44,003 nucleotides of DNA from Streptomyces triticisoli (GTDB lineage Bacteria > Actinomycetota > Actinomycetes > Streptomycetales > Streptomycetaceae), in assembly GCF_003270085.1 (NCBI RefSeq), contig NZ_QFDQ01000119.1, positions 1 to 44,003 on the forward strand, in the 5' to 3' direction. The position numbers were made by a program, and so were the translations under genes. This document shows, piece after piece, positions 33,965 through 43,534 of the stretch. The number at the start of each line of letters is the position of its first letter. Position 1 is the stretch's first letter. The notes under the pieces are model-generated. The model was not told the DNA's origin. It ran no database searches and was given only the letters and a program-made list of their open reading frames with translations.

Positions 33965-34942
33965 ATGAAAAACTCCGCCCGTGCCTTCTGGCTCGACTCG
34001 CCGGGCCACGGCGAGATACGCCAGGTGGACCTTCCGGAACCCGCGGAGGGCGACGTGGTCGTCCGCGCGCTGTACTCCGGAGTCAGCCGCGGCACGGAGA
34101 CGCTCGTGTTCCGGGGACAGGTGCCCGAGAGCCAACACAGCGCCATGCGGGCGCCGTTCCAGGAGGGCGACTTCCCGGGGCCGGTGAAGTACGGCTACCT
34201 CAGCGTCGGCGTGGTGGAACAGGGCCCCGAGGAACTGGCCGGGCAGACCGTCTTCTGCCTCCACCCGCACCAGAGCCGCTACGTCGTCCCGGCGAGCGCC
34301 GTGACCCGCGTGCCCGAGAACGTGCCGGCCGAGCGGGCCGTGCTCGCCGGCACCATCGAGACCGCCGTCAACGCGCTGTGGGACGCCGCGCCCCTGATCG
34401 GAGACCGGATCGCCGTGGTCGGCGGGGGCATGGTCGGCTGCTCGGTGGCCGCCCTGCTGGCCCGGTTCCCCGGCGTGCGCGTGCAGTTGGTCGACGCCGA
34501 CCCCGCCCGCGCCGAGGTCGCCGCCGCGCTCGGCGTCGGCTTCGCCCTGCCCGGGGACGCGCTCGGCGAGTGCGACATCGTCGTGCACGCCAGCGCCACC
34601 GAGCAAGGGCTCGCCCGCGCGCTGGAACTGCTCACCGCCGAGGGCACCGTCCTCGAACTGAGCTGGTACGGCGACCGGCGCGTCGCCCTCCCGCTCGGCG
34701 AGGCCTTCCACTCCCGACGGCTGGTCATCCGCAGCAGCCAGGTCGGCACCGTCTCCCCGGCCCGCCGCACCGGCCGCGGCTACGCCGGCCGGCTGGCCCT
34801 CGCCCTCGAACTGCTCGCCGACCCGGCGTTGGACGCCCTCATCACCGGGGAGAGCGCGTTCGAGGACCTGCCGGAGGTCATGTCGAAGCTCGCCTCCGGG
34901 GAAATCCCGGCGTTGTGCCACCGGGTCAGGTACGCCGAATGA
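33965..34942 (+). CDS. MDR-type (zinc-alcohol-dehydrogenase-like) oxidoreductase lacking zinc ligands
   Basis: The 325-residue protein has the medium-chain dehydrogenase fold: a GroES-like half with GDVVVRALYSGVSRGTE, then a Rossmann domain with VVGGGMVG and LVDADPAR (an Asp after beta-2, suggesting NAD preference). The catalytic zinc Cys usual after the first GroES strand is replaced by Ser (SGVSRGTE), so it is probably zinc independent. AGGAGG precedes the ATG at 33965. A 158-base gap separates it from the PTPS-like operon, though gene order suggests one pathway. Proteins of this type are often annotated as bacteriochlorophyllide-dehydrogenase-like, which need not be the function. Confidence 0.82.
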   Translation: MKNSARAFWLDSPGHGEIRQVDLPEPAEGDVVVRALYSGVSRGTETLVFRGQVPESQHSAMRAPFQEGDFPGPVKYGYLSVGVVEQGPEELAGQTVFCLHPHQSRYVVPASAVTRVPENVPAERAVLAGTIETAVNALWDAAPLIGDRIAVVGGGMVGCSVAALLARFPGVRVQLVDADPARAEVAAALGVGFALPGDALGECDIVVHASATEQGLARALELLTAEGTVLELSWYGDRRVALPLGEAFHSRRLVIRSSQVGTVSPARRTGRGYAGRLALALELLADPALDALITGESAFEDLPEVMSKLASGEIPALCHRVRYAE

Positions 34943-35010
34943 CCGTGGCTGCCCGTTCAGCGAGGTACGACAAGAGCGCCTGACCTCAGAAAAGAGTGAG
35001 AGGCGGCTGA

Positions 35011-36685
<1,675 letters not shown>

Positions 36686-36689
<4 letters not shown>

Positions 36690-37984
36690 GGAAGACGACC
36701 GCTCCCACGACGGCCTCCGCGACGACCTCCGCGATGCCCTCCACGGGGACCGACCGGCTGACCGGCGGAATCCCGCCCCAGCCGGGCCCGCGCGACGCCG
36801 CGGAGGCGGCAGAGGCGGCGGGCACGGGCCTGGGGGACCAGCCGTCCGACCCCGCACCGGTCGCGCCGGGGCAGCCGGCCTCGTCGGTGTCCCCGCCCGT
36901 AGGAAAGGACCCGTCGGCCATGACGGAATCCACCGCGTTCCCCCAGCAGACCCAGCAGATGCCGCAGCCCCCGCAGCCCCCGCAGGGCACCGCCTCCCCG
37001 GCGCCCCACCCCGCAGTCTCCGGCGCCGACCGCGAGCCCCACATCGTGGTCGGCGCCGGTTCCGGGGGCGCGGAGGTGATCCCGGGCGCCGGACCCGCGC
37101 AGCGGCCCGGGGAGCGGACCACCGTGCGGCTCCGGGAGGACGAGGACGAGGAACCACCCCGGTACGCGCCCGAGTGGCTGCAGCTCAGGGAGGTGGCCGA
37201 CGCCGCCGCGCGGGCGACCGACCTGCTCGATCCGCTGCGGATCCGGCTCGCCAACCTGCCCCACCGGCACGGCGGGCTCGTCGTGCACGACCTCGGCTGC
37301 GGCACCGGCTCGATGGGCCGCTGGCTCGCCCCCCGGCTGGACGGCGCCCAGCACTGGATCCTGCACGACCGCGACCCCTACCTGCTGCACTTCGCCGCCG
37401 TCGCCTCCCCGCGCGCCGCCGCCGACGGCAGCAGGGTCACCGTGGAGACACGGCGCGGCGACGTGGCCCGGCTGACCCCGGACGCCCTGGCCGGCGCCTC
37501 GCTGGTGACGGCCTCCGCACTGCTGGACGTGCTCACCCGCGAGGAGATCGACACCCTCGCCGCCGCCTGCGCCGGAGCCGGCTGCCCGGCACTGCTGACC
37601 CTGTCGGTGGTGGGCCGGGTCGAGATCACCCCGGCCGATCCGCTGGACGCCGAGATCACCGAGGCGTTCAACGCCCACCAGCGCCGCACCGGCCTGCTCG
37701 GCCCCGACGCGGTCGACGTGGCCTGCGAGGCCTTCGCCGCGCACGGCGCCACCGTACGGACGCACCCGAGCCCCTGGCGGCTCGGCCCCGACCGGCGCGA
37801 ACTGACCGCACAGTGGCTGCGCGGCTGGGTCGGCGCGGCCGTCGAACAGCGCCCCGAGCTGAAGCAGCGCGCCGACCGCTACCTCACCGAGCGTCTGGAG
37901 GCTTGCGCCGCCGGGGAGTTGAGCGTCGTCGTCCACCACAGCGACCTGCTGGCGCTGTCCCGGCCGACCGGCGGCGCCGTATGA
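36686..37984 (+). CDS. SAM methyltransferase with long disordered N-terminus
   Basis: The 432-residue protein has ~150 Pro/Thr/Gln/Ala-rich residues (including PPQPPQG-type repeats and an acidic EDEDEEPP patch) before a class I methyltransferase domain. The domain shows VVHDLGCGTGSMGRWLAP as motif I, WILHDRDPY, GASLVTASALLDVLT as motif IV and ALLTLSVVGRV. The ATG overlaps the glycosyltransferase stop and the TGA overlaps the flippase start, both by four bases. An internal ATG near 36920 would remove only part of the disordered region. It likely methylates the operon's product. Confidence 0.87.
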
Positions 37985-39264
37985 GCGTGCAGACGGTGGA
38001 CGTGCCGAGGGTGCGCGCCGATGCGGGGGAGTCCCGTACGACCGGTGCCACCGGCACGTCCGGCCGCGGGCACAAGCTGCTCGCGCTGCTCTCCCGTCTC
38101 AACACCCCGGCCCTGCGCACCCACTTCGGCACCGTCGCCGGAGTCGCCATCCTCGCCGTCCTGATGTGGCGGCTGGGCACGGGCGTCTTCCTGGAAGGGC
38201 TGCGCCGGATCGATGCGCCCACGCTGCTCACGGCACTGGGCATCGGCCTGGTCACCACCGTGTTCAGCGCCTGGCGCTGGCAGTTGGTGGCCCGCGGCCT
38301 GCGCATCCGGCTGCCGCTCGGCCCGGCCGTGGCCGACTACTACCGTGCGCTGTTCCTGAACGCGGCGCTGCCCGGCGGGGTGCTGGGCGATGTGCACCGG
38401 GCGGTGCGGCACGGGCAGAGCGCCGGTGACATGGGACGCGGCGTGCGGACCGTGGTCCTCGAACGGGTCGCCGGGCAGGTCGCCCTCGCCGTCACCGGTG
38501 TCATCGTGCTGCTCACCCTGCCGTCGCCGGTGCGCGAGGAGACCCGGAACCTCGCGCCGCTGCTCGTCCTCGGGGCCGCCGGCGCGCTCGCCGTCGTCCT
38601 CGCCCTGCGCATGAACCGGGCGCCCTCCCGCCGGGGCCGGGCCCTGCGCCGTACCCTCGGCGAGGCGCGCGAGGGTCTGCTGTCCCGCCGCAACGGGCCG
38701 GGCGTCGCCCTGTCCTCGCTCACCGTCCTGACCGGGCATGTCGCGATGTTCGTGGTGGCCGCGCACATCGCCGGCTCCACCGCCCCGGTGCTCGTGCTGC
38801 TCCCGCTGGCGGTCCTCGCGCTGCTGGCGATGGGACTGCCGCTGAACGTCGGCGGGTTCGGCCCCCGGGAGGGCGCCACCGCCTGGGCGTTCGGCGCGGC
38901 CGGGCTCGGCGCGAGCACCGGACTGGCCGTGGCGGTGGTGTACGGGGTGCTGTGCCTCGTGGCGAGCCTGCCGGGCGCGCTCGTCCTCGTCGCCCGCTGG
39001 TACACCGGGATGCGCGCCGGGTCCCCCACCCGTACCGCCGAACCGGCCCCGGAACCCGGCAGCGCATCCCACGGCGCACCCGACGGCGCACATCACGGCG
39101 CACCCGACGACGACTACCCGCGCCCGCTCTCCGGCAGCTTCCCGTCCTCCGACGTGAGCAGCGAGAAATACGGTGCGAAGGACGCCGCGAGGCTGTCCAG
39201 CAGTTCCTTCCCCTTTTCCGCGGACCCCAGGGAAGGACGGCCGATGACGCCCGATTCGGTATAG
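37981..39264 (+). CDS. Lysylphosphatidylglycerol-synthase-TM-like (UPF0104) membrane protein
   Basis: The 427-residue protein has about 7-8 membrane helices and the family's conserved spots: YYRALFLNAALPGGVLGD, VVLERVAGQVAL and GLPLNVGGFGPREG. Members are flippase-like integral membrane proteins. In this operon it probably moves or anchors a lipid-linked or glycosylated product across the membrane. The C-terminal ~80 residues are polar with Gly/Ala/His-rich repeats (GAPDGAHHGAPDD). The last 50 codons are antisense to the creatininase-family gene, a 151-bp tail-to-tail overlap. The start is ATGA-coupled to the methyltransferase. Confidence 0.85.
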   Translation: MSVQTVDVPRVRADAGESRTTGATGTSGRGHKLLALLSRLNTPALRTHFGTVAGVAILAVLMWRLGTGVFLEGLRRIDAPTLLTALGIGLVTTVFSAWRWQLVARGLRIRLPLGPAVADYYRALFLNAALPGGVLGDVHRAVRHGQSAGDMGRGVRTVVLERVAGQVALAVTGVIVLLTLPSPVREETRNLAPLLVLGAAGALAVVLALRMNRAPSRRGRALRRTLGEAREGLLSRRNGPGVALSSLTVLTGHVAMFVVAAHIAGSTAPVLVLLPLAVLALLAMGLPLNVGGFGPREGATAWAFGAAGLGASTGLAVAVVYGVLCLVASLPGALVLVARWYTGMRAGSPTRTAEPAPEPGSASHGAPDGAHHGAPDDDYPRPLSGSFPSSDVSSEKYGAKDAARLSSSSFPFSADPREGRPMTPDSV

Positions 39265-39896
39265 GCGGACATTCCGGCGGTGAGCAGATGACGCCGGTCG
39301 TCCGCGGTGAAATCGGCGGACTCGTAACCGGCCCGGACCATTTCCGGATGAGCGTGCAGAAGAATGGAGGTCTCGATTTCCCCCGCGTGCATGTCGGTGA
39401 GCAGCGAGGTGCGCACCCCGGCCCGTTCGAGGGCCGTCTCCCAGTCCTCCACGGCCGGGAACAGCGCGATGCGCTCACCGCGCGCGGAGGACTCCTGAAC
39501 CACATTGCCCAGCACGTAGTTCCCGCCGTGACCGTTGACGACCACCAGGGCCTCGACACCGGAGCGGCGCAGTGAGTCCGCGATGTCCCGCACCACCGAA
39601 TGAAGGGTCACGGAAGAGATGCTGACGGTCCCCGGCCAGGCCGCGTGCTCGTGCGAGCAGGAGATCGTCACCGGTGGGAGAAGGTGCACCGGGTACGTGT
39701 CGGCGATCCGGCGGGCAAGGGCACAGGCGACCAGCGTGTCGGTCGCCAGCGGAAGGAACGGGCCGTGCTGCTCGAAACTGCCCACCGGCAGGACCGCCAC
39801 CTGCCGTGAGAGGTCCGCTCCCCGCGTCCGTACGTCTTGCGTCGTGTCCGCCGGCAACACCCCGTATGCCGTCGGCCGCGTTCCCGAACCACTCAT
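39114..39896 (-). CDS. Creatininase-family amidohydrolase
   Basis: The 260-residue protein keeps the metal-binding residues of the family: Glu42 and His44 in SFEQHGPFLPL, Asp53 in ATDT, the NGHGGN turn, and the Glu of HAGEIETS. Members hydrolyse cyclic amides or formamides; known roles include creatininase, MftE peptidase and the archaeal formamide hydrolase ArfB that acts after GTP cyclohydrolase. Its divergent neighbour is GTP cyclohydrolase II, with only 38 bp between starts, so a step on a GTP-derived pyrimidine is a reasonable inference. The ribosome site is weak (GGAAAAC). Confidence 0.85.
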   Translation of the reverse strand: MSGSGTRPTAYGVLPADTTQDVRTRGADLSRQVAVLPVGSFEQHGPFLPLATDTLVACALARRIADTYPVHLLPPVTISCSHEHAAWPGTVSISSVTLHSVVRDIADSLRRSGVEALVVVNGHGGNYVLGNVVQESSARGERIALFPAVEDWETALERAGVRTSLLTDMHAGEIETSILLHAHPEMVRAGYESADFTADDRRHLLTAGMSAYTESGVIGRPSLGSAEKGKELLDSLAASFAPYFSLLTSEDGKLPESGRG

Positions 39897-39934
39897 TGTT
39901 TTCCGGCCTTTCGTCTCTGCTTAGGAACCAGATC

Positions 39935-40594
39935 ATGACAGAAAACCTCGGTGTACTCGGCAAGAAGTCCCCCCGGCGAACGGGCGTGGAGCGCGTCGTG
40001 AATGCCCCTCTGCCCACCGTGTACGGGAAATTCCAGGCGGTCGGCTACCTGGACCACGACCGCGGTGACGAACAAGTCGCCCTGGTCCACGGCGACATCG
40101 GCACCGACCGGGTTCTGGTCCGGCTGCACTCGGAGTGCCTGACCGGGGACGCCTTCGGCTCGCAGCACTGCGAGTGCGGCGACCAGCTCACCGCGGCCCT
40201 GCGCGCCGTCGTCGCCGAAGGCAGCGGCGTCGTCGTCTACTTGAGAGGGCACGAGGGCCGGGGCATCGGCCTGCTCGCCAAGTTGCGGGCGATGGCCCTG
40301 CAGGCGGAGGGCCTGGACACCGTCGAGGCCAACCTCGCCCTCGGCCTGCCCGTGGACGCCCGCGACTACGGCGCCGCCGCGGAGATGCTGCGCGACCTGG
40401 GCGTGCGCTCGGTGAAGCTGATGTCCAACAACCCGCGCAAGCGCGAGTCGCTGGTACGGCACGGAATCCAGGTCGCCGAGCAGGTTCCGCTGCTGATCCC
40501 GCCGTGCGAGAACAACATCACCTACCTGCGCACCAAGCGGGAGCGGCTGGACCACCACCTGCCCCACCTGGACGCGGTGGCCCACCTGTCCTGA
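39935..40594 (+). CDS. ribA: GTP cyclohydrolase II
   Basis: The 219-residue protein is a stand-alone GTP cyclohydrolase II, opening the imidazole ring of GTP to a diaminopyrimidine, the first step of riboflavin synthesis. The zinc Cys residues are Cys68, Cys79 and Cys81 (SEC…QHCECGDQ). The catalytic YLRGHEGRGIGLL follows, with Tyr102 at the position that favours the usual deformylated product. The C-terminal MSNNPRKRESL is also typical. AGGA lies eight bases before the ATG. Location away from other rib genes and beside PTPS-like and creatininase genes suggests it supplies a specialised pathway, not bulk riboflavin. Confidence 0.93.
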   Translation: MTENLGVLGKKSPRRTGVERVVNAPLPTVYGKFQAVGYLDHDRGDEQVALVHGDIGTDRVLVRLHSECLTGDAFGSQHCECGDQLTAALRAVVAEGSGVVVYLRGHEGRGIGLLAKLRAMALQAEGLDTVEANLALGLPVDARDYGAAAEMLRDLGVRSVKLMSNNPRKRESLVRHGIQVAEQVPLLIPPCENNITYLRTKRERLDHHLPHLDAVAHLS

Positions 40595-40651
40595 CGCAGG
40601 GACCCGGGTCGGCGCGGAATGCATGCTCCGGTCGGGAGGGTTGACCAGGGT

Positions 40652-41113
40652 ATGACTCAGGACACAGCGCACGACCCCGGACAGGACGCCCTGCTCACGC
40701 TGCTCTCCGAGGGGCACGGAGGAGTGTTGGTGACCCTCAAGCGGGACGGACGGCCCCAGCTGTCGAACGTCGGCCATGCCTACTACCCGGACGAGCGGGT
40801 CATCCGCGTCTCGATCACCGACGACCGCGCCAAGACCCGCAATCTGCGTCGGGACCCGCGTGCCTCGTACCACGTCACCAGCCCGGACCGCCGCGCCTAC
40901 ACGGTCGCGGAGGGCACCGCGGACCTCTCGCCGGTCGCGCAGGACCCGCACGACGAGACGGTCGAGGAGCTGGTCCGTCTCTACCGGGACGTCCTCGGCG
41001 AGCACCCCGACTGGGACGACTTCCGCGCCGCGATGGTCCGCGACCGGCGCCTGGTGCTGCGGCTGGGGGTGGAGCGGGCGTACGGTATCCCGAAGGGCGC
41101 CAACAACGGCTGA
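40652..41113 (+). CDS. PPOX-class probable F420-dependent oxidoreductase
   Basis: The 153-residue product has the split-barrel fold of the pyridoxamine-phosphate-oxidase superfamily (GVLVTLKRDGRPQLSNVGHA; RVSITDDRAKTRNLRRDP; YHVTSPDRRAYTVAEGTADL). It most resembles the actinobacterial F420-binding group, which reduces various substrates. The DRAKTRNL segment is typical of that group's cofactor site. The ribosome site is poor: GGGAGG lies ~15 bases upstream. The gene is 57 bases after ribA in the same direction, but its link to that pathway is uncertain. A terminator follows. Confidence 0.83.
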   Translation: MTQDTAHDPGQDALLTLLSEGHGGVLVTLKRDGRPQLSNVGHAYYPDERVIRVSITDDRAKTRNLRRDPRASYHVTSPDRRAYTVAEGTADLSPVAQDPHDETVEELVRLYRDVLGEHPDWDDFRAAMVRDRRLVLRLGVERAYGIPKGANNG

Positions 41114-41133
41114 GGCACGCTGTACGAACCACC

Positions 41134-41165
41134 GCACCCGCGGCCCTGACATGGGCCGCGGGTGC
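41134..41165. terminator. Bidirectional terminator between PPOX and permease genes
   Basis: A 13-bp perfect stem (GCACCCGCGGCCC and its complement) with a TGACAT loop lies between two convergent genes, 20 bases after the PPOX stop. Confidence 0.88.
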
Positions 41166-41189
41166 AGGGCCGGTGCCTGGGGTGCGAGG

Positions 41190-42548
41190 TCAGGCCGAGA
41201 CCGTCTGCGGCTGTGACGACCGCCGGCCGCCGCGCTCGCCGAGCAGCTCCGTGGGGACCTTGTGGGTCTCGCGGGCGGAGAGGGCGGCGATCACCGGCGG
41301 GACGCACAGGGCCGCCGTGAACAGGGCCACCGCCGTCCAGCCGCTGCCGTCCGGGCCGGCGATCTCGGCGGCGAAGGTGACCGCGAAGCCGGCCACCGCG
41401 AAGCCGATCTGGGTGCCGACCGCCATGCCCGACAGCCGGACCCGGGTGGAGAACATCTCGCCGTAGAAGGCGGGCCACACACCGTTCGCGGCGCTGTAGA
41501 CGACACCGAAGGTGACGATCCCGAGGAGCAGGATCAGCGGGTAGGAGCCCGTGGAGATCGCCCACAGGTACAGGAACATGGTGATCGCGCTGCCCACCGC
41601 GCCGACCAGGAACACCGGGCGCCGGCCGATACGGTCCGACAGGGCGGCCCACAGCGGGATCGCGCCCAGTGCGACGACGTTGGCGAACACGCCCACCCAC
41701 AGCATCGACGAGCGGGACATGCCGACCGCGTCACTGGTGGCGTACGCCAGCGCCCACACGGTGAAGATGGTGCTCACCGAGGCGATCAGCGCGCCCGCGA
41801 CCACCCGCAGCACATCCGCCCAGTGCTCGCGCACCAGCACGACCAGCGGCAGCTTCACCACTCCCTCGCCGGCCGCCTGCTGCGCGAACGCCGGCGTCTC
41901 GGCCAGTCTGCGGCGGATCAGGTAGGCGACGACGGCGACCATGACACTCGCCCAGAACGGCACCCGCCAGCCCCAGGACAGCAACTGCTCCTCGGGCAGC
42001 GCGGCGATCGGGATGAACGCGAGCGTGGCGATGAGCTGCCCGCCCTGAGTGCCACTGAGCGTGAAACTGCTGAAGAAGCCCCGCCGGTGCCCCGGCGCGT
42101 GCTCCAGGCTCATCGAACTGGCGCTGGCCTGCTCACCGGCCGCGGAGATGCCCTGCAGCACCCGGCACAGCACCAGCAGCGTCGGGGCGAGGGTGCCGAC
42201 CTGGGCGCGGGTGGGCAGACAGCCGATCAGGAACGTCGACACGCCCATCAGCATCAGCGTGAAGACCATGATCTTCTTGCGGCCCAGCCGGTCGCCGAAG
42301 TGACCGAGGAACAGCGCGCCGATGGGGCGGGCGGCGTAGGCGACACCGAAGGTGGCCAGGGACAGCAGGGTCGCGGTGGCCGGGTCGGAGTCGTCGAAGA
42401 AGACCTTCGGGAAGATCAGCGCGGCCGCGCTGCCGTAGATGAAGAAGTCGTAGTACTCGAGCGCGCTGCCGACCCAGGCGGCCGCGGCGGCCTTCTTCGG
42501 CTGGCTGGGTGGGGCGGCGGCGTCGGGGGACGGGGCGGGGACGGACAC
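41190..42548 (-). CDS. MHS-family MFS permease, probably shikimate/quinate uptake
   Basis: The 452-residue protein is a 12-helix major facilitator of the metabolite:H+ symporter group, to which ShiA, KgtP and ProP belong. It shows GSALEYYDFFIYGSAAALIF at the first helix and GHFGDRLGRKK as the loop 2-3 signature, repeated as SDRIGRRP between helices 8 and 9. Placement beside a TetR regulator and a QsuD-like shikimate/quinate dehydrogenase, with a shared operator, argues for shikimate or quinate as substrate. An operator-like palindrome lies 28 bases upstream of the start. Confidence 0.87.
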   Translation of the reverse strand: MSVPAPSPDAAAPPSQPKKAAAAAWVGSALEYYDFFIYGSAAALIFPKVFFDDSDPATATLLSLATFGVAYAARPIGALFLGHFGDRLGRKKIMVFTLMLMGVSTFLIGCLPTRAQVGTLAPTLLVLCRVLQGISAAGEQASASSMSLEHAPGHRRGFFSSFTLSGTQGGQLIATLAFIPIAALPEEQLLSWGWRVPFWASVMVAVVAYLIRRRLAETPAFAQQAAGEGVVKLPLVVLVREHWADVLRVVAGALIASVSTIFTVWALAYATSDAVGMSRSSMLWVGVFANVVALGAIPLWAALSDRIGRRPVFLVGAVGSAITMFLYLWAISTGSYPLILLLGIVTFGVVYSAANGVWPAFYGEMFSTRVRLSGMAVGTQIGFAVAGFAVTFAAEIAGPDGSGWTAVALFTAALCVPPVIAALSARETHKVPTELLGERGGRRSSQPQTVSA

Positions 42549-42576
42549 GGGGGCTCCTTCGGGGGTGCGAGCCAGG

Positions 42577-42598
42577 TAATTAACCCACTGGTTAGTTA
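42577..42598. promoter_or_regulatory. Operator-like inverted repeat upstream of the permease
   Basis: TAATTAACC-CACT-GGTTAGTTA is an inverted repeat with one mismatch in nine. It shares TAACnnACTGGTTnGT with the element upstream of the dehydrogenase, so it is a likely site for the adjacent TetR repressor. Confidence 0.7.
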
Positions 42599-42698
42599 GC
42601 AGTGGTTGCGCAGGGATGCTGCGGCCCGTGTTCCCCTTCTGTCAAGGGGTGGAGTGCGATCAGCCGGACTGATGCCGGACTGATGACCGGACTGGTGT

Positions 42699-43367
42699 TC
42701 AGTCCTCCGCGCGGTCCGCCGTCAGGTAGGCGATGACCATGTCACCGAGCATGGCGCGGTAGTGCTCGCGCCGGGCGGGGTCGGTCAGGTCGCGGCCGAA
42801 CAGGGCGCCGAAGGTGTGCCGGTTGGCGACCCGGAAGAAGCAGAACGAGCTGATCATCGCGTGCAGGTCGACGGCGTCCACGTCGGCCGTGAACAGGCCG
42901 GACTCCTGCCCGGCGGCGAGGATCCGGCGGATCACGTCCAGCGCCGGGGAGCCGATCGCCGTCAGCTTCCCGGAGGCCGCGATGTGCTCCGCCTCGTGGA
43001 TGTTCTCGATGCTCACCAGGCGGATGAAGTCGGGGTGCTGCTCGTGGTGGTCGAAGGTCAGCTCCGCCAGGCGCCGGATGGCCGCGACCGGGTCCAGGTG
43101 GTCGACGTCCAGCTGCTGCTCGGCGTCACGGATCACCCCGTAGGCCCGCTCCAGCACGGCCGTGAACAGCTGCTGCTTGCCGCCGAAGTAGTAGTAGATC
43201 ATCCGCTTCGTGGTGCGGGTGCGGGCGGCGATCTCGTCCACGCGGGCCCCGTCGTAGCCGGCCCGGGCGAACTCCCGGGTGGCCACGTCGAGGATCTCGG
43301 CCCTGGTGCGGGCGGCGTCGCGGATCCGCCCGCGGGGTCGTGCCGGTTCCTCGACGCTGGTCATCAC
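42699..43367 (-). CDS. TetR-family transcriptional regulator
   Basis: The 222-residue protein has an N-terminal TetR helix-turn-helix (RAEILDVATREFARAGYDGA, then VDEIAARTRTTKRMIYYYFG, then GKQQLFTAVLERAY) in residues ~18-70. An all-helical ligand-binding domain resembling the TetR_C group follows. Two consecutive ATGs (43367 and 43364) are possible starts. It lies between the permease gene, same strand, and the divergent dehydrogenase gene. Related palindromes in front of both suggest it represses both and responds to shikimate, quinate or a product. Confidence 0.9.
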   Translation of the reverse strand: MMTSVEEPARPRGRIRDAARTRAEILDVATREFARAGYDGARVDEIAARTRTTKRMIYYYFGGKQQLFTAVLERAYGVIRDAEQQLDVDHLDPVAAIRRLAELTFDHHEQHPDFIRLVSIENIHEAEHIAASGKLTAIGSPALDVIRRILAAGQESGLFTADVDAVDLHAMISSFCFFRVANRHTFGALFGRDLTDPARREHYRAMLGDMVIAYLTADRAED

Positions 43368-43454
43368 GGTCCTTCGGGCATGGGGCGCGTATCTGGCTCG
43401 TGATTGTAGAAGCAGAGGCCGGGACTTCCCGAACCGCCGGAGGGGCTGATATAG

Positions 43455-43478
43455 CTAACGTACTGGTTCGTACATTAG
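43455..43478. promoter_or_regulatory. Operator-like inverted repeat between tetR and the dehydrogenase
   Basis: CTAACGTAC-TGGTTC-GTACATTAG is an inverted repeat with one mismatch in nine, located between the divergent starts at 43367 and 43535. It shares TAACnnACTGGTTnGT with the permease element. It probably controls both tetR and the dehydrogenase. Confidence 0.75.
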
Positions 43479-43534
43479 AGCCCGCAGAATTCGCAGAACC
43501 CGCAGCCCGCAGAACCCGCTCAGGAGGACCCCCG

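Noticed and set aside
39935..40594. Idea that this cyclohydrolase makes the formylated pyrimidine, as in the archaeal route
   Set aside because: Tyr102 is present at the position linked to the normal deformylated product, so the canonical reaction is the better call.
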